From NCBI GenBank assembly GCA_964356195.1, contig CAYHGP010000005.1, forward strand, positions 1 to 64,000: DNA of 64,000 bases, written 5' to 3'. Shown in pieces: positions 42,593 to 50,794 of the stretch (its first letter is position 1; each line of letters opens with the position of its first letter). The translations under genes were made by a program, and so were the position numbers. This stretch comes from 2-02-FULL-48-14 sp964356195. Its GTDB lineage: Bacteria > Patescibacteriota > Gracilibacteria > UBA1369 > 2-02-FULL-48-14. The notes under the pieces are model-generated. The model had not been told where the DNA came from. It did no database searches and saw only the letters and a list, made by a program, of their open reading frames with translations.

Positions 42593-43705
42593 CTATTCTT
42601 CCGGATCTTCAAGTGCATCCAAAATTTCAAGGACGTCGTCGGGGGAGTGCATGTCGGTCATCGTGAATAAATCCTCCACATCTGGATGGTGAGCGCTTAC
42701 CGTGTAATACGGCTTCCAGTCGTTAATGTAGCCAATGTCGAGGGTGTCTTTGTTTCCAAAGGTCATTTTCTCCACACCGAGGTGAAAACTATCAAAACCT
42801 TCCGTCCATTCAATTCCTTCAATGCTCAGTTGATTGGCTAAAAAATTTATTTTCTCCAAATCTTCCTCTAAATCGTCTCTTTCTTCGACACTTCGATCGA
42901 GAGCTTCTTCGCACTCGTCTGAACCTTCACAAATAGTTTCGACGCTGGGCGCTTGTTTGATGAAGGAGTCCAAGGCGTGATTGCAGACTTCCGTGAGGAT
43001 TGCCGACGCGTTTTCGGGATCGGCATTGTAGGAGTAGTCCTTCACCCATTGTTCGGGCACGGTATGGAAAGCGAGAATATTGCTTGCGGGCGCTACGGAC
43101 ATTCTAAAGGTCGAATCATTTTCGTTGTAATTCGCGGCGTCGAGCTCCTCTAATTCTTCGAAGGCCGCATCGGTGAGCTCAGGATGTTCTTCGTGGTTTG
43201 CATTGATGCGTGCTACTTGTTCTGAATACATTGCATCGTTGCGTTCAGATAATTCCAGGTAATCGGGGGTTTCTTCGTCGGAAAACATACTGAAGTCCGT
43301 GAACTCCACCGGGACCGCTTCCGGATTGCTTTGCGGGTAACAGGACATCACGCTCGTGAAAAGGTTTGATCGTTGGGTGCACACAACGTCAGGATTACTT
43401 CGCATACAATCGTACAGAGGTCTGAAGGCTTCGAAACCTCTTTGAATGGGTTCTGTGATTTTCACCTGAGCTTCGGGATTAGCTGTTTCCCGGGCGGTGT
43501 CCTCTTCGGAGCCTTCGACTAGACCGCTGATTTGGCGGCGGAGTCTTTCTAAATCTGGATCGGGTTGATGAGTTTTTGGAGCGCGGCTAATTGGGGAGGC
43601 TATTCCGTTTTTTTCCGGGCACTGGGTGAGCGCGAGCCCTAACAGGACAGTCAGACCAAGACCTGCAGCGACTTTTGTGCGAGAATTTTCAGGATTTTCG
43701 TTCAT
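42593..43705 (-). CDS. Secreted or lipid-anchored acidic protein
   Basis: 370 aa. N-terminal hydrophobic helix (KVAAGLGLTVLLGLALTQC) ends at a Cys like a lipobox variant. The mature part is very acidic, with paired Cys (YDCMRSNPDVVCTQ, CNHAL, CEGSDECEEAL) suggesting extracytoplasmic disulfides. No domain recognised. A good promoter with a palindrome lies about 30 nt upstream. Confidence 0.6.
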   Translation of the reverse strand: MNENPENSRTKVAAGLGLTVLLGLALTQCPEKNGIASPISRAPKTHQPDPDLERLRRQISGLVEGSEEDTARETANPEAQVKITEPIQRGFEAFRPLYDCMRSNPDVVCTQRSNLFTSVMSCYPQSNPEAVPVEFTDFSMFSDEETPDYLELSERNDAMYSEQVARINANHEEHPELTDAAFEELEELDAANYNENDSTFRMSVAPASNILAFHTVPEQWVKDYSYNADPENASAILTEVCNHALDSFIKQAPSVETICEGSDECEEALDRSVEERDDLEEDLEKINFLANQLSIEGIEWTEGFDSFHLGVEKMTFGNKDTLDIGYINDWKPYYTVSAHHPDVEDLFTMTDMHSPDDVLEILDALEDPEE

Positions 43706-43738
43706 GTATTTTCAGGTTTGAGGAACAGCCAAGAGATG

Positions 43739-43768
43739 ATTTTAACAGTTTTGACTGTATTAGTCAAA
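43739..43768 (-). promoter_or_regulatory. Promoter with palindromic site before the acidic protein gene
   Basis: Minus strand TTGACT (43762-43767), 17 bp, TAAAAT (43739-43744). The palindrome TTTGACT-N5-AGTCAAA (43750-43768) covers the -35 and spacer and also the queA stop. Likely operator; regulator unknown. Confidence 0.65.
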
Positions 43769-44783
43769 GCACCAACATACTGTCTCCAAATGAATAGAAG
43801 CGGAAGCCTTCGCGGAGGGCGATTTCGTAGATTTCTTTGAGATGGAGTTTGGCGCCTTTATGCTGGAGGAAGGCCTCCACGAGCATCATGAGGGAGGAAC
43901 CGGGAATGTGAAAGTTGGTGAGGAGTTGATCGACGACTTTGAACTGGAAAGGCGGGAATATAAAAAGATTGGTTTTTGGGCCTTTGGTGAAAGTTTCCAA
44001 TGTTCGCGTGGTGGTGGTTCCCACGGCGGTGCAGAGGTGACCTTGTTTTTTAAGAGCGAGGATTTTTTGGGCGACTTCATTGGCAATTTCATAATGTTCT
44101 TCATACAAAGTTTTGCTGGCGAGATGTTCCGGAAGCACCGGGGCAAAGGTGCCGAGGCCCACATGAAGGTTCACAAAAAGATGAGGGATGCCGGCTTGGT
44201 CCAGTTGATGAAAAACTCGGTCTGTGAAGTGCAGCGAAGCGGTGGGCGCGGCCACGGAGCCGGGATTTTTGGCGAAGATGGTTTGGTATTTTTTCCGAAG
44301 CTGTGTTTCCGTGAGCGGCGAATTTTGGATGTAATTCGGAATGGGTGTTTTGCCGAGGCGCGCGAGTAGCTGAGGAAGTTTGTGCAGATCGAAGTTTGCA
44401 TGAAAAGTGAACGCTTTTTCCGTGTCTTCGATGACTTCCAGGATGTGTTTAGAATTGAGCGTAATTTTTTCGCCGTTGCGCAAGCGGCGGTTGGCAATGG
44501 CCTTGAGGGTTCCGAGCTTGTAGTTTACTTCGGTGGGCAGGACGAGCAGCTCCAGGGGTTCGCCCGTAGGTACTCGCGTAAAGATGCGTGCCGGGACAAC
44601 CTTGGTTTCATTCATCACCAAAAAAGAAGTCGCTGGAAGGTATTTGGGAAGATTGTGAAAAAGGTCGAACTGAAGGGTGTTCGTGCGGGTATCGTAAATC
44701 AGGAGCTTTGAAGCGTCCCGAGGGGAGGCGGGTTTTTGTGCGATGGAAGCTTCCGGGAGTTCGTAGTAATAAAGCGGATCCAT
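43764..44783 (-). CDS. queA: S-adenosylmethionine:tRNA ribosyltransferase-isomerase
   Basis: 339 aa; moves the ribosyl group of SAM onto preQ1 in tRNA to give epoxyqueuosine. QueA hallmarks: YYELPEASIAQKPASPRDAS at the start, HVGLGTFAPV, GTTTTRTLET and FHIPGSSLMMLVEAF. ATG directly after the TAA of the upstream coiled-coil gene (TAAATG). Confidence 0.96.
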   Translation of the reverse strand: MDPLYYYELPEASIAQKPASPRDASKLLIYDTRTNTLQFDLFHNLPKYLPATSFLVMNETKVVPARIFTRVPTGEPLELLVLPTEVNYKLGTLKAIANRRLRNGEKITLNSKHILEVIEDTEKAFTFHANFDLHKLPQLLARLGKTPIPNYIQNSPLTETQLRKKYQTIFAKNPGSVAAPTASLHFTDRVFHQLDQAGIPHLFVNLHVGLGTFAPVLPEHLASKTLYEEHYEIANEVAQKILALKKQGHLCTAVGTTTTRTLETFTKGPKTNLFIFPPFQFKVVDQLLTNFHIPGSSLMMLVEAFLQHKGAKLHLKEIYEIALREGFRFYSFGDSMLVL

Positions 44784-45089
44784 TTATGCAGCCTTGAGCG
44801 CGGTGCGTGCTTCGGTGAGACTTTCTTCGAATTCATCAATTTCACTTTCCAAGGTGGAAAGTAATTCGTCGAAGCCTTCATCGTCGGACTGTTCCGCTTC
44901 ATCGTAAGTGAGACGCAAGTTTTCCAGGCTCATGCGAAGTTCGTGGAGAGTATCTCCGTCTCCGTCATCATCGCTCCAGTCTTCGTCGCTGTCGGAAAGG
45001 TTATCAAACTGTTCTTGAAGTTCATCGACTTCTTCGGACCATTCTTCGAGCTTATCTTTGATGGCTTCCATGGTTTCTGTGCGATTCAT
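44784..45089 (-). CDS. Acidic coiled-coil protein (101 aa)
   Basis: Nearly all helical, with heptad-like Leu (IKDKLEEWSEEVDELQEQF; LRMSLENLRLTYDEAEQ; LLSTLESEIDEFEESL) and an Asp-rich turn (SDSDEDWSDDDGDGD). Not recognised; the acidic loop could bind metal. Start at 45089 (MNRTETMEAI) preferred. Co-transcribed with queA. Confidence 0.65.
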   Translation of the reverse strand: MNRTETMEAIKDKLEEWSEEVDELQEQFDNLSDSDEDWSDDDGDGDTLHELRMSLENLRLTYDEAEQSDDEGFDELLSTLESEIDEFEESLTEARTALKAA

Positions 45090-45100
45090 AGTGAGTGTGG

Positions 45101-46327
45101 TTAACTTTTTTGGGCTTGCGGACGGAAGCATATCACAAAGATAGCGCCTGCCAAGAGAATTATTGCCGAACCTGTTAAAATGGCTAGATTTTGATTAATG
45201 CTGACGAGAAAACCGGCGAGAAGTGGGGGCAGCGCCTGGCCTAAAGCTCGTAGGGATTGAGTAACGCCCATGGCTTCACCTTGTTCGTTCACCGGACTGA
45301 GTTTGGAAACTACGGCGGTGGCGTTGGGGTAGGTGAGACCTTCGAAAATGGCAAGAAAGGGTTGCGTGACAAAAAGCATCCAGGTGGCGTTTGGAATCGT
45401 GACGGCCAGGAGGGAAAGCGCGAGTAAAAAGAGCGAAAATTTTAGAATTTTTTCGGGGATGAAAAAGCGGGCTGCAATGCGCGTGAAGAGGCCTTGGCTG
45501 AGGGCGATCCAAATGCCCGTAAATCCGAATAGGGTTCCGATTTGAGCGGGATTCATGTCGAATTTATGGACGAGGAATACCGGAAAAAATTGGGTGAAAA
45601 AACAGAAGCCCAGGGTGTGGAGGAAAACCACTAAAAACATGGTGCGCAGATTTTTCATACGGAAGGCTTTCCCTATGTGTTCAAAGGCCAGGAATGGGTG
45701 AACTTTTCGTACGAATCGTTCTTTTAGAGTTTCTTTATATTTGAAGGTGAGAAGGAAAAGATTCACTGCAGAGAGACAGGCAGCAAAGAGGAAGGGAGTG
45801 GAGGCGTTGAACCAGGAAACCAGTTCCGGGTTGGCGAGCTGGCCTCCCAGGAAAGGGCCTACAATGAAGCCAAACCCGAACGCCATTCCAATGAGTCCGA
45901 AGTTTTGCGCACGGTTTTTTGGAGTGCTCATGTCTGCGATGGACGAGTTGGCAACACCGATGTTTCCGCCGGTGAATCCGTCAAGGATGCGGCTGACGTA
46001 AAGCAGCCAGAGTTGATTGGTGAAAAGTCCGTAAGCGAAGAGCAGGTAGCCCAGGAGTGTTCCCACGAGCGAAAAGATGAGGAGCTTTTTGCGCCCGTAG
46101 TTGTCGGAAAGGGTGCCAAGGATTGGGGAACCTAAGAATTGAGCCAAAGGGTAGGCTGCAATCAATATTCCCAGGGCAATGTTGCGGGTGGATTCGGTCC
46201 AGACGGTGGGAACCAAAGCGCTTGCCGGGTCGAGCATGAGCGGGGCCAGTACTGGGATCATAATCCCGATTCCAACGAGATCGAGAAAAACAATGAAGAA
46301 AAGCGTGAATAGGTTGTTTTTGTTCAT
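45101..46327 (-). CDS. Major facilitator superfamily transporter (TCR/Tet-like)
   Basis: 408 aa, 12 predicted helices. MFS signature loop GTLSDNYGRKKLLIFSLVG between TM2 and TM3 and FLDLVGIGIMIPVLAPLM at the N-terminus resemble tetracycline/multidrug exporters. Substrate unknown. The ATG at 46327 is 6 bases after TATAAA, so the long frame to 46696 is not used. Confidence 0.88.
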   Translation of the reverse strand: MNKNNLFTLFFIVFLDLVGIGIMIPVLAPLMLDPASALVPTVWTESTRNIALGILIAAYPLAQFLGSPILGTLSDNYGRKKLLIFSLVGTLLGYLLFAYGLFTNQLWLLYVSRILDGFTGGNIGVANSSIADMSTPKNRAQNFGLIGMAFGFGFIVGPFLGGQLANPELVSWFNASTPFLFAACLSAVNLFLLTFKYKETLKERFVRKVHPFLAFEHIGKAFRMKNLRTMFLVVFLHTLGFCFFTQFFPVFLVHKFDMNPAQIGTLFGFTGIWIALSQGLFTRIAARFFIPEKILKFSLFLLALSLLAVTIPNATWMLFVTQPFLAIFEGLTYPNATAVVSKLSPVNEQGEAMGVTQSLRALGQALPPLLAGFLVSINQNLAILTGSAIILLAGAIFVICFRPQAQKS

Positions 46328-46333
46328 GCCTGA

Positions 46334-46362
46334 TTTATAGTGGAACTCATGGCCCGACGCAA
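46334..46362. promoter_or_regulatory. Divergent leaderless promoters sharing one -10 region
   Basis: Minus: TTGCGT (46357-46362), 17 bp, TATAAA (46334-46339), 6 bases, ATG of the MFS gene. Plus: TATAGT (46336-46341), 7 bases, ATG of trmB, with TTGTTT 16 bp upstream. The two -10 hexamers overlap by four bases. Confidence 0.6.
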
Positions 46363-46987
46363 ACTCAAACATTTCGCAGAGATGAAAAAATGGTCCCACG
46401 TTTTGGAATTTCCTTGGGGGACCAAGCCTCAAACGAAAGGCACCTGGGGGAAGCCGCTGATTTTGGAACTCGGTTGCGGTGGCGGAAATTATACGCTGGG
46501 TTTGGCGCAGCATTTCCCCGAGAAAACTGTGGTAGGGGTGGACATCAAGGGTGCGCGAATGTGGTGGGGAGGGGGTCAGGCCTTGGAACTTGATCTGCAA
46601 AATGTGCAATTTTTGCGCACTCGCATTGAAAATTTGGCGGATTTTTTTAACGAAGGTGAAGTGGACGAAATTTGGATCACTTTCCCTGAACCGCATCCTG
46701 CGGAGGGAAATGCCAAGCGTCGGCTAACGTCGCCGCGCTTTTTGGAGATCTATAGGAGGGTTTTGAAAGCGGGTGGCCTTTTGCATCTAAAAACAGACAG
46801 CGCTCTCTTGTTTGAGTACACGGTGGAGACTTTGCCGAAAGAAGGATTTACTCTGGAACGAGTGGTCCCGGATGTGTACTCCGTTGAAAAAGATGAGCTG
46901 CTTCAGGGAGTGCAAACTTTGTACGAAAAAAAATATTTGGCGACGGGAAAGAAGATTCTCTATCTCTGTGCTTCCAAACAAACCTGA
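46349..46987 (+). CDS. trmB: tRNA (guanine-N7)-methyltransferase
   Basis: 212 aa; methylates G46 of tRNA. SAM-binding ELGCGGGNYTLGLAQHFPE and VVGVDIKGARMWWGG, catalytic WITFPEPHPAEGNAKRRL, and FLEIYRRVLKAGGLLHLKTD. Start at 46349, 7 bases after TATAGT, preferred over 46340. Confidence 0.95.
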   Translation: MARRKLKHFAEMKKWSHVLEFPWGTKPQTKGTWGKPLILELGCGGGNYTLGLAQHFPEKTVVGVDIKGARMWWGGGQALELDLQNVQFLRTRIENLADFFNEGEVDEIWITFPEPHPAEGNAKRRLTSPRFLEIYRRVLKAGGLLHLKTDSALLFEYTVETLPKEGFTLERVVPDVYSVEKDELLQGVQTLYEKKYLATGKKILYLCASKQT

Positions 46988-47000
46988 AATAGGGTATAAT
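46972..47000 (+). promoter_or_regulatory. Promoter of the LysE-like gene
   Basis: TTCCAA (46972-46977), 17 bp, consensus TATAAT (46995-47000), across the trmB stop. Leader about 17 nt. Confidence 0.7.
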
Positions 47001-47023
47001 GAGCGGATTAAATAAAAACAAAT

Positions 47024-47692
47024 ATGTTCAGTCCGGAAGCGTTTATGTTCGGTTTCCTGCAAGGGTTCGTTATTGGGCCCATCACGCTATATGGAATTCG
47101 CGAGGGACTCAACCCCAAGCGAGGAATTTGGTTTCAACTTCAGGTGATTTTTGGGGCTACTCTTGTGGAGGCCGTTTACTTGCTTTTGGCCACACACGGA
47201 GTCATCCATTTTATGGATTACGAATGGATTCGTCTTTTAATGTGGACCACTGCTTCTTATATGCTCCTGTCCATGGGGATTGATGCGTTGCGAGGTGAAA
47301 AAAGTAAAAAGAAATTTGAGAAAGTTCATGCTCATAAATTGCACTTTTACGACAACGACTTTTTTAAAGGTTTCCTCATGTGTTTGGCGAGCCCCATGGC
47401 GATTACTTACTCCCTCATGGTGGTGGGAAGTTTGTATGTGAGTTATGCCGTTGCCGTTTCTCCCACGGCATTTGCTTTGAATGTGAACTTGGGCGGATTG
47501 ATGAGCGCCTTGCTTCTTGTGGCTTTAACCTTGGTGGTACGCCACGTTTTCCACCAATGGATGCTCAAAAAGCTCATGCTGGCCGGCTCTCTGGTTTTGC
47601 TGGGCTATGGCCTTTACTTCGGTTGGCAGGCGGTTTTGGAGGTGCAACCGGTGGTGGAGGCGTTTACGGCTTCGGTGTTTACTGCGTTTTAA
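47024..47692 (+). CDS. LysE/RhtB-type exporter
   Basis: 222 aa, six hydrophobic helices. N-terminal FLQGFVIGPITLYGIREGLNPKRG matches the LysE-family entry motif (G-x-x-x-G-P). Family members export amino acids or ions; substrate unknown. Overlaps the convergent epimerase gene by 14 nt. Confidence 0.8.
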   Translation: MFSPEAFMFGFLQGFVIGPITLYGIREGLNPKRGIWFQLQVIFGATLVEAVYLLLATHGVIHFMDYEWIRLLMWTTASYMLLSMGIDALRGEKSKKKFEKVHAHKLHFYDNDFFKGFLMCLASPMAITYSLMVVGSLYVSYAVAVSPTAFALNVNLGGLMSALLLVALTLVVRHVFHQWMLKKLMLAGSLVLLGYGLYFGWQAVLEVQPVVEAFTASVFTAF

Positions 47693-48431
47693 GTTTCACA
47701 ATGCCTTTCAGTTGGATGCTTTTGAATCCTTCTTTTTCAGGTTCCAGGCTGATTTCGTAAGCTTCACCGCTGGGTTGTAGGATGGAGAATTTCACTTGTG
47801 AAGAAGTGAGTTGATGTAAGGCTATGGCGGTGGCAATACTTCCCGATCCACAACCTGTTTCGCGCACAAAGCTGGCGGTTTCGCGGACCCAAATGAGCGG
47901 GTCAATTTTTACATATTCCGGTGTTTTCTCAATGTAAATAACTCCCACGGCTTCGTAGTTTTCTTTGTACTTTTCAATGAGGCCGAGGGCTTGAGCTTCA
48001 TCGAAGTTTCCTTCCAAAATAATATGACGGATCCCTGCTAGATCAATAACGGTGTAGTCCCTTTCCAGCTGGGATTGCAGGTAGAAGGCACCGGGGAGAC
48101 TCACTACGGTGGTGTCTTCTGAAATTTGAACATTCAGCAAGGTGTCTGAACCTGAAACTTCCATGGTGACGTCGGAAAGTTGGTGTTCTTTCGCCCACAA
48201 AAAGGCTGCGGAACGCGTGGCGTTGACGCAAAATTCTCCTCCCATCATTTGGAGTCGAAAAGCGGCATTCTTGTCGTTCGGTTCTTCAATGTAGCCCACT
48301 TGTTCCACTTCTTTGTCTTCTTTCATGATTTCTTGCGCCACTTCCGCATGTCGCGCGCGTGCTACGGTTTCTTTGACGATGGCCGTTGTGTTGCCACCGG
48401 GCCAGAGTTTGACGAAGGGGATAGTGTTCAT
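47679..48431 (-). CDS. Diaminopimelate epimerase-like protein
   Basis: 250 aa, two-domain DapF/PhzF-like fold with both catalytic Cys contexts: GGEFCVNATRSAA and ETGCGSGSIATA. Canonical DapF has GGGMCGN/GGNGARC-type contexts, so substrate may differ (DAP or another amino acid). Start at 48431 (MNTIPFVKLWPGGNTTAIV) fits the family better than 48545. Follows the unknown 510-aa gene by 7 nt. May complete the lysine pathway with lysAC. Confidence 0.75.
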   Translation of the reverse strand: MNTIPFVKLWPGGNTTAIVKETVARARHAEVAQEIMKEDKEVEQVGYIEEPNDKNAAFRLQMMGGEFCVNATRSAAFLWAKEHQLSDVTMEVSGSDTLLNVQISEDTTVVSLPGAFYLQSQLERDYTVIDLAGIRHIILEGNFDEAQALGLIEKYKENYEAVGVIYIEKTPEYVKIDPLIWVRETASFVRETGCGSGSIATAIALHQLTSSQVKFSILQPSGEAYEISLEPEKEGFKSIQLKGIVKLKTQ

Positions 48432-48438
48432 AGAAAGG

Positions 48439-49971
48439 CTATTGAATTTGTATGCAGGGATTGATCTTGTCGTGAAGGCCGAGCAATTCGTTGATTCCTT
48501 TTTCGCTGACGGAAATAATATCAGGGTCCCATTCTTTTTGATCAAAAGAAGCTTTGTACATTTCCGGCATCAGAGGACTGATGGCATCGTCCAAGGTCAG
48601 ATCCTTAACGGTTTCCATGAGGCGGGACCAACTGTCTTTTTCTCCATAGAGGTACAAGTCGGGTCCGCTGGCCAAGGCGACTTCGTGGTTTCCGTACTCC
48701 ATGAAGGCAAAACTGAGTCCCACACAGATTTCTTTGGTTTGTGCGCGGGCACACACCTCAATACTTCTGTAGTTTTCCAAATCCACGTTCATTTTGATGT
48801 AGCTGTTTTTCATGTTCGTGAGGTAGTTCACTTGGTCAAAACCTCCTAAACATTTTACTCCGTAGTAGAAAGATACGGTTGCAAAGTCGAGGAGAAGGCT
48901 GGGGATGAGTTCTTTGGATTCCAGTGCCTTTTGGATGAGTTCGGGCTTGAGTTCAATCTTATAAGATTCGTCTTTGGAGACGAGGTAATTTCCTTTGCGC
49001 CAGAGTTGCAAATTGTAGCGACTGCCTTTTGGAAGAGCCCAGAAGAGGTAGGTTCCTGTGGATTCTTTTGTGGAATAAGCTCCGTGAATGCCCTCGAAAT
49101 ATTGATTAATATAAGGCTCGTAATCGGGGTCGAAGAGCATATGGTGGAGGATGGTGTCTTGGTTCAAATGGTACTTGGTCAGCAAGCGCACCACGATGTC
49201 TTCCAGGCCCAAGGAAATCAAATTGGGAAGCTTAATTTCGCTCGCCTCAAAAAGCTTCTGCCAAAGTGTAAAGTTCGTTTTGGTCATCTGCTCTCCATAG
49301 TCTGAAGAGTGATACACTTCTTCTTTGTCATAAACGTCTTTTACCAGTTTGGTGACTTTTTCGTGAAGGCCCTCGTCGATTTCCTTTTTGTCCCGTTTTA
49401 CATCAATAAGATGGTAAATCTTGTCCACTTCGACTTTTGTGTAGGCGGGGAGAGTGTAGACGGAAGGAGGTCTGTAGTTGCTCGTGTAAAAACCCAACTT
49501 GTGAGTTTGAAGTTTCCCGTCTTTGTAGTTATGGAAGAAAATTCCTCGAGTGAAGTCCGAATTATCCACAGAAATGTTGGCACACGATAAAACAATGACG
49601 TTCTCCAGGTTCGGATCCGTATGAGTGGCTATGGCGGCTCCCGTGAGCAGGTTGGAGTTTAAAGGGAAAGGATGAGTGATGGGGCCCGTGTGGTCGGCGG
49701 TGGAGACGAAGTAGTATTTTTCTAACTGTCTGACCACGGATTCTGCGGTGCTTTTCCCAAGACGTTCTTCCACGACTTCACTGATCACACTCAAAAACTC
49801 ATTCTGCCTTCGTGGAATGGTTGGGCTCAGGTTCACATCGACGTATTGGTTCGCGTAATCCAAAAGCGTCTTTTGTCCTCTTTTCTCGAGGATGGTTTCA
49901 AGAACAGGCCTTTTGGCCAGCACTTCTTTCCTTAAGGCTTCAAATATGGATTTGTCGTCGGTCTGCGGCAT
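48439..49971 (-). CDS. Unknown 510-aa protein paired with the epimerase
   Basis: Not recognised. Soluble, no signal peptide. Conserved-looking blocks: STADHTGPITHPFPLNSNLL, THTDPNLENVIVLSCANISV, NYRPPSVYTLPAYTK, YYGVKCLGGFDQVNYLTNMK. The His/Asp/Cys-rich first blocks look like an active site. Co-transcribed with the DapF-like gene, so a linked role in amino-acid metabolism is inferred. Confidence 0.6.
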   Translation of the reverse strand: MPQTDDKSIFEALRKEVLAKRPVLETILEKRGQKTLLDYANQYVDVNLSPTIPRRQNEFLSVISEVVEERLGKSTAESVVRQLEKYYFVSTADHTGPITHPFPLNSNLLTGAAIATHTDPNLENVIVLSCANISVDNSDFTRGIFFHNYKDGKLQTHKLGFYTSNYRPPSVYTLPAYTKVEVDKIYHLIDVKRDKKEIDEGLHEKVTKLVKDVYDKEEVYHSSDYGEQMTKTNFTLWQKLFEASEIKLPNLISLGLEDIVVRLLTKYHLNQDTILHHMLFDPDYEPYINQYFEGIHGAYSTKESTGTYLFWALPKGSRYNLQLWRKGNYLVSKDESYKIELKPELIQKALESKELIPSLLLDFATVSFYYGVKCLGGFDQVNYLTNMKNSYIKMNVDLENYRSIEVCARAQTKEICVGLSFAFMEYGNHEVALASGPDLYLYGEKDSWSRLMETVKDLTLDDAISPLMPEMYKASFDQKEWDPDIISVSEKGINELLGLHDKINPCIQIQ

Positions 49972-50019
49972 AGGGTTTCCAGAATCTTACAACAAAGCTC
50001 GCCGAGTGTAAATGGATCC

Positions 50020-50739
50020 TTATTTTTGTTTATTCATGAGTCTTACGATCTCATTTGCACAGCCCCAAGAAAAAGTGACTCCTGAACCTCCGTGGCCGTA
50101 ATTATGGATGACTTGTTTGGTTCCTTTGCCGTCTGTTCGTGCAATGCCTGTGTCTTCCGGCTCAAGGCGAATACCTTTGGAACGATAAGGACGCAGACCT
50201 ACGATGTCCTCAATTTTTCGGGCGCCTTTTAGTGCGGGGACCAAGTTGGTGCAGCGTTTAATAATGTCGGCGCAAACTTCTTCGTTCGGTGTCTCTTCAG
50301 AAGTATCTTCGGCGGTTCCTCCAAGCATCACGTGGTCGGCGTGAGGCATAACGTTACGCATTCCGTCCTGGCATTCATCGTCGATGACTACGGCGTCTAC
50401 ACCTGCCGGCTTTGTGACTTTTACCAACTGGCCACGCATGGCCTTCACATTGGTATCATAAACCAGTTCACGGGAGGCCAAACCGGTACAGTTGACGACG
50501 GTATCCGCGGCATCAAAAGCTTCAACGAGACCCTCACTTACCGTTCGGGTGAGAATTCTTCCTCCGAGTCCTTTGAAGTATTGGATGAGGTGATCCATGT
50601 AAGGTGGCATATCAAAAGTGGGGTAGTCTACGGTGTAACCGCTGACTCCATTTTTCGGAATATTCACTCCCAGTCGTTCACCTGCTGCAGCGAGGTCTTG
50701 TGGATCGTGAATGGGCTTTCCACCAAGATGAAAAATCGG
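50020..50739 (-). pseudogene. D-amino-acid oxidase, N-terminally truncated
   Basis: About 240 residues matching the C-terminal two thirds of DAO: GYTVDYPTFDMPPYMDHLIQ, VVNCTGLASRELV, AMRGQLVKV, VGLRPYRSKGIRLE and YGHGGSGVTFSWGCA. The N-terminal FAD-binding GxGxxG domain is missing: the frame is closed by TAG at 50740-50742, within the rlmN terminator. A GTG at 50667 could still initiate a 215-aa fragment, but it could not bind FAD normally. Probably a deletion remnant. Confidence 0.75.
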
Positions 50740-50756
50740 CTATTTATGCGCCGATT
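50731..50756 (-). terminator. Intrinsic terminator of rlmN
   Basis: Minus strand AATCGGC, 9-nt loop, GCCGATT followed by a T-run (50731-50735). Lies 38 nt after the rlmN stop and abuts the broken 5' end of the oxidase fragment. Confidence 0.75.
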
Positions 50757-50794
50757 CCTTTGGATAGAGCCGCTTCCATGATAAAGCGTGCTGC

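Noticed and set aside
45101..46696. 531-aa version of the MFS transporter
   Set aside because: The extra N-terminus is antisense to trmB and polar; the ATG at 46327 has a promoter and the first membrane helix.
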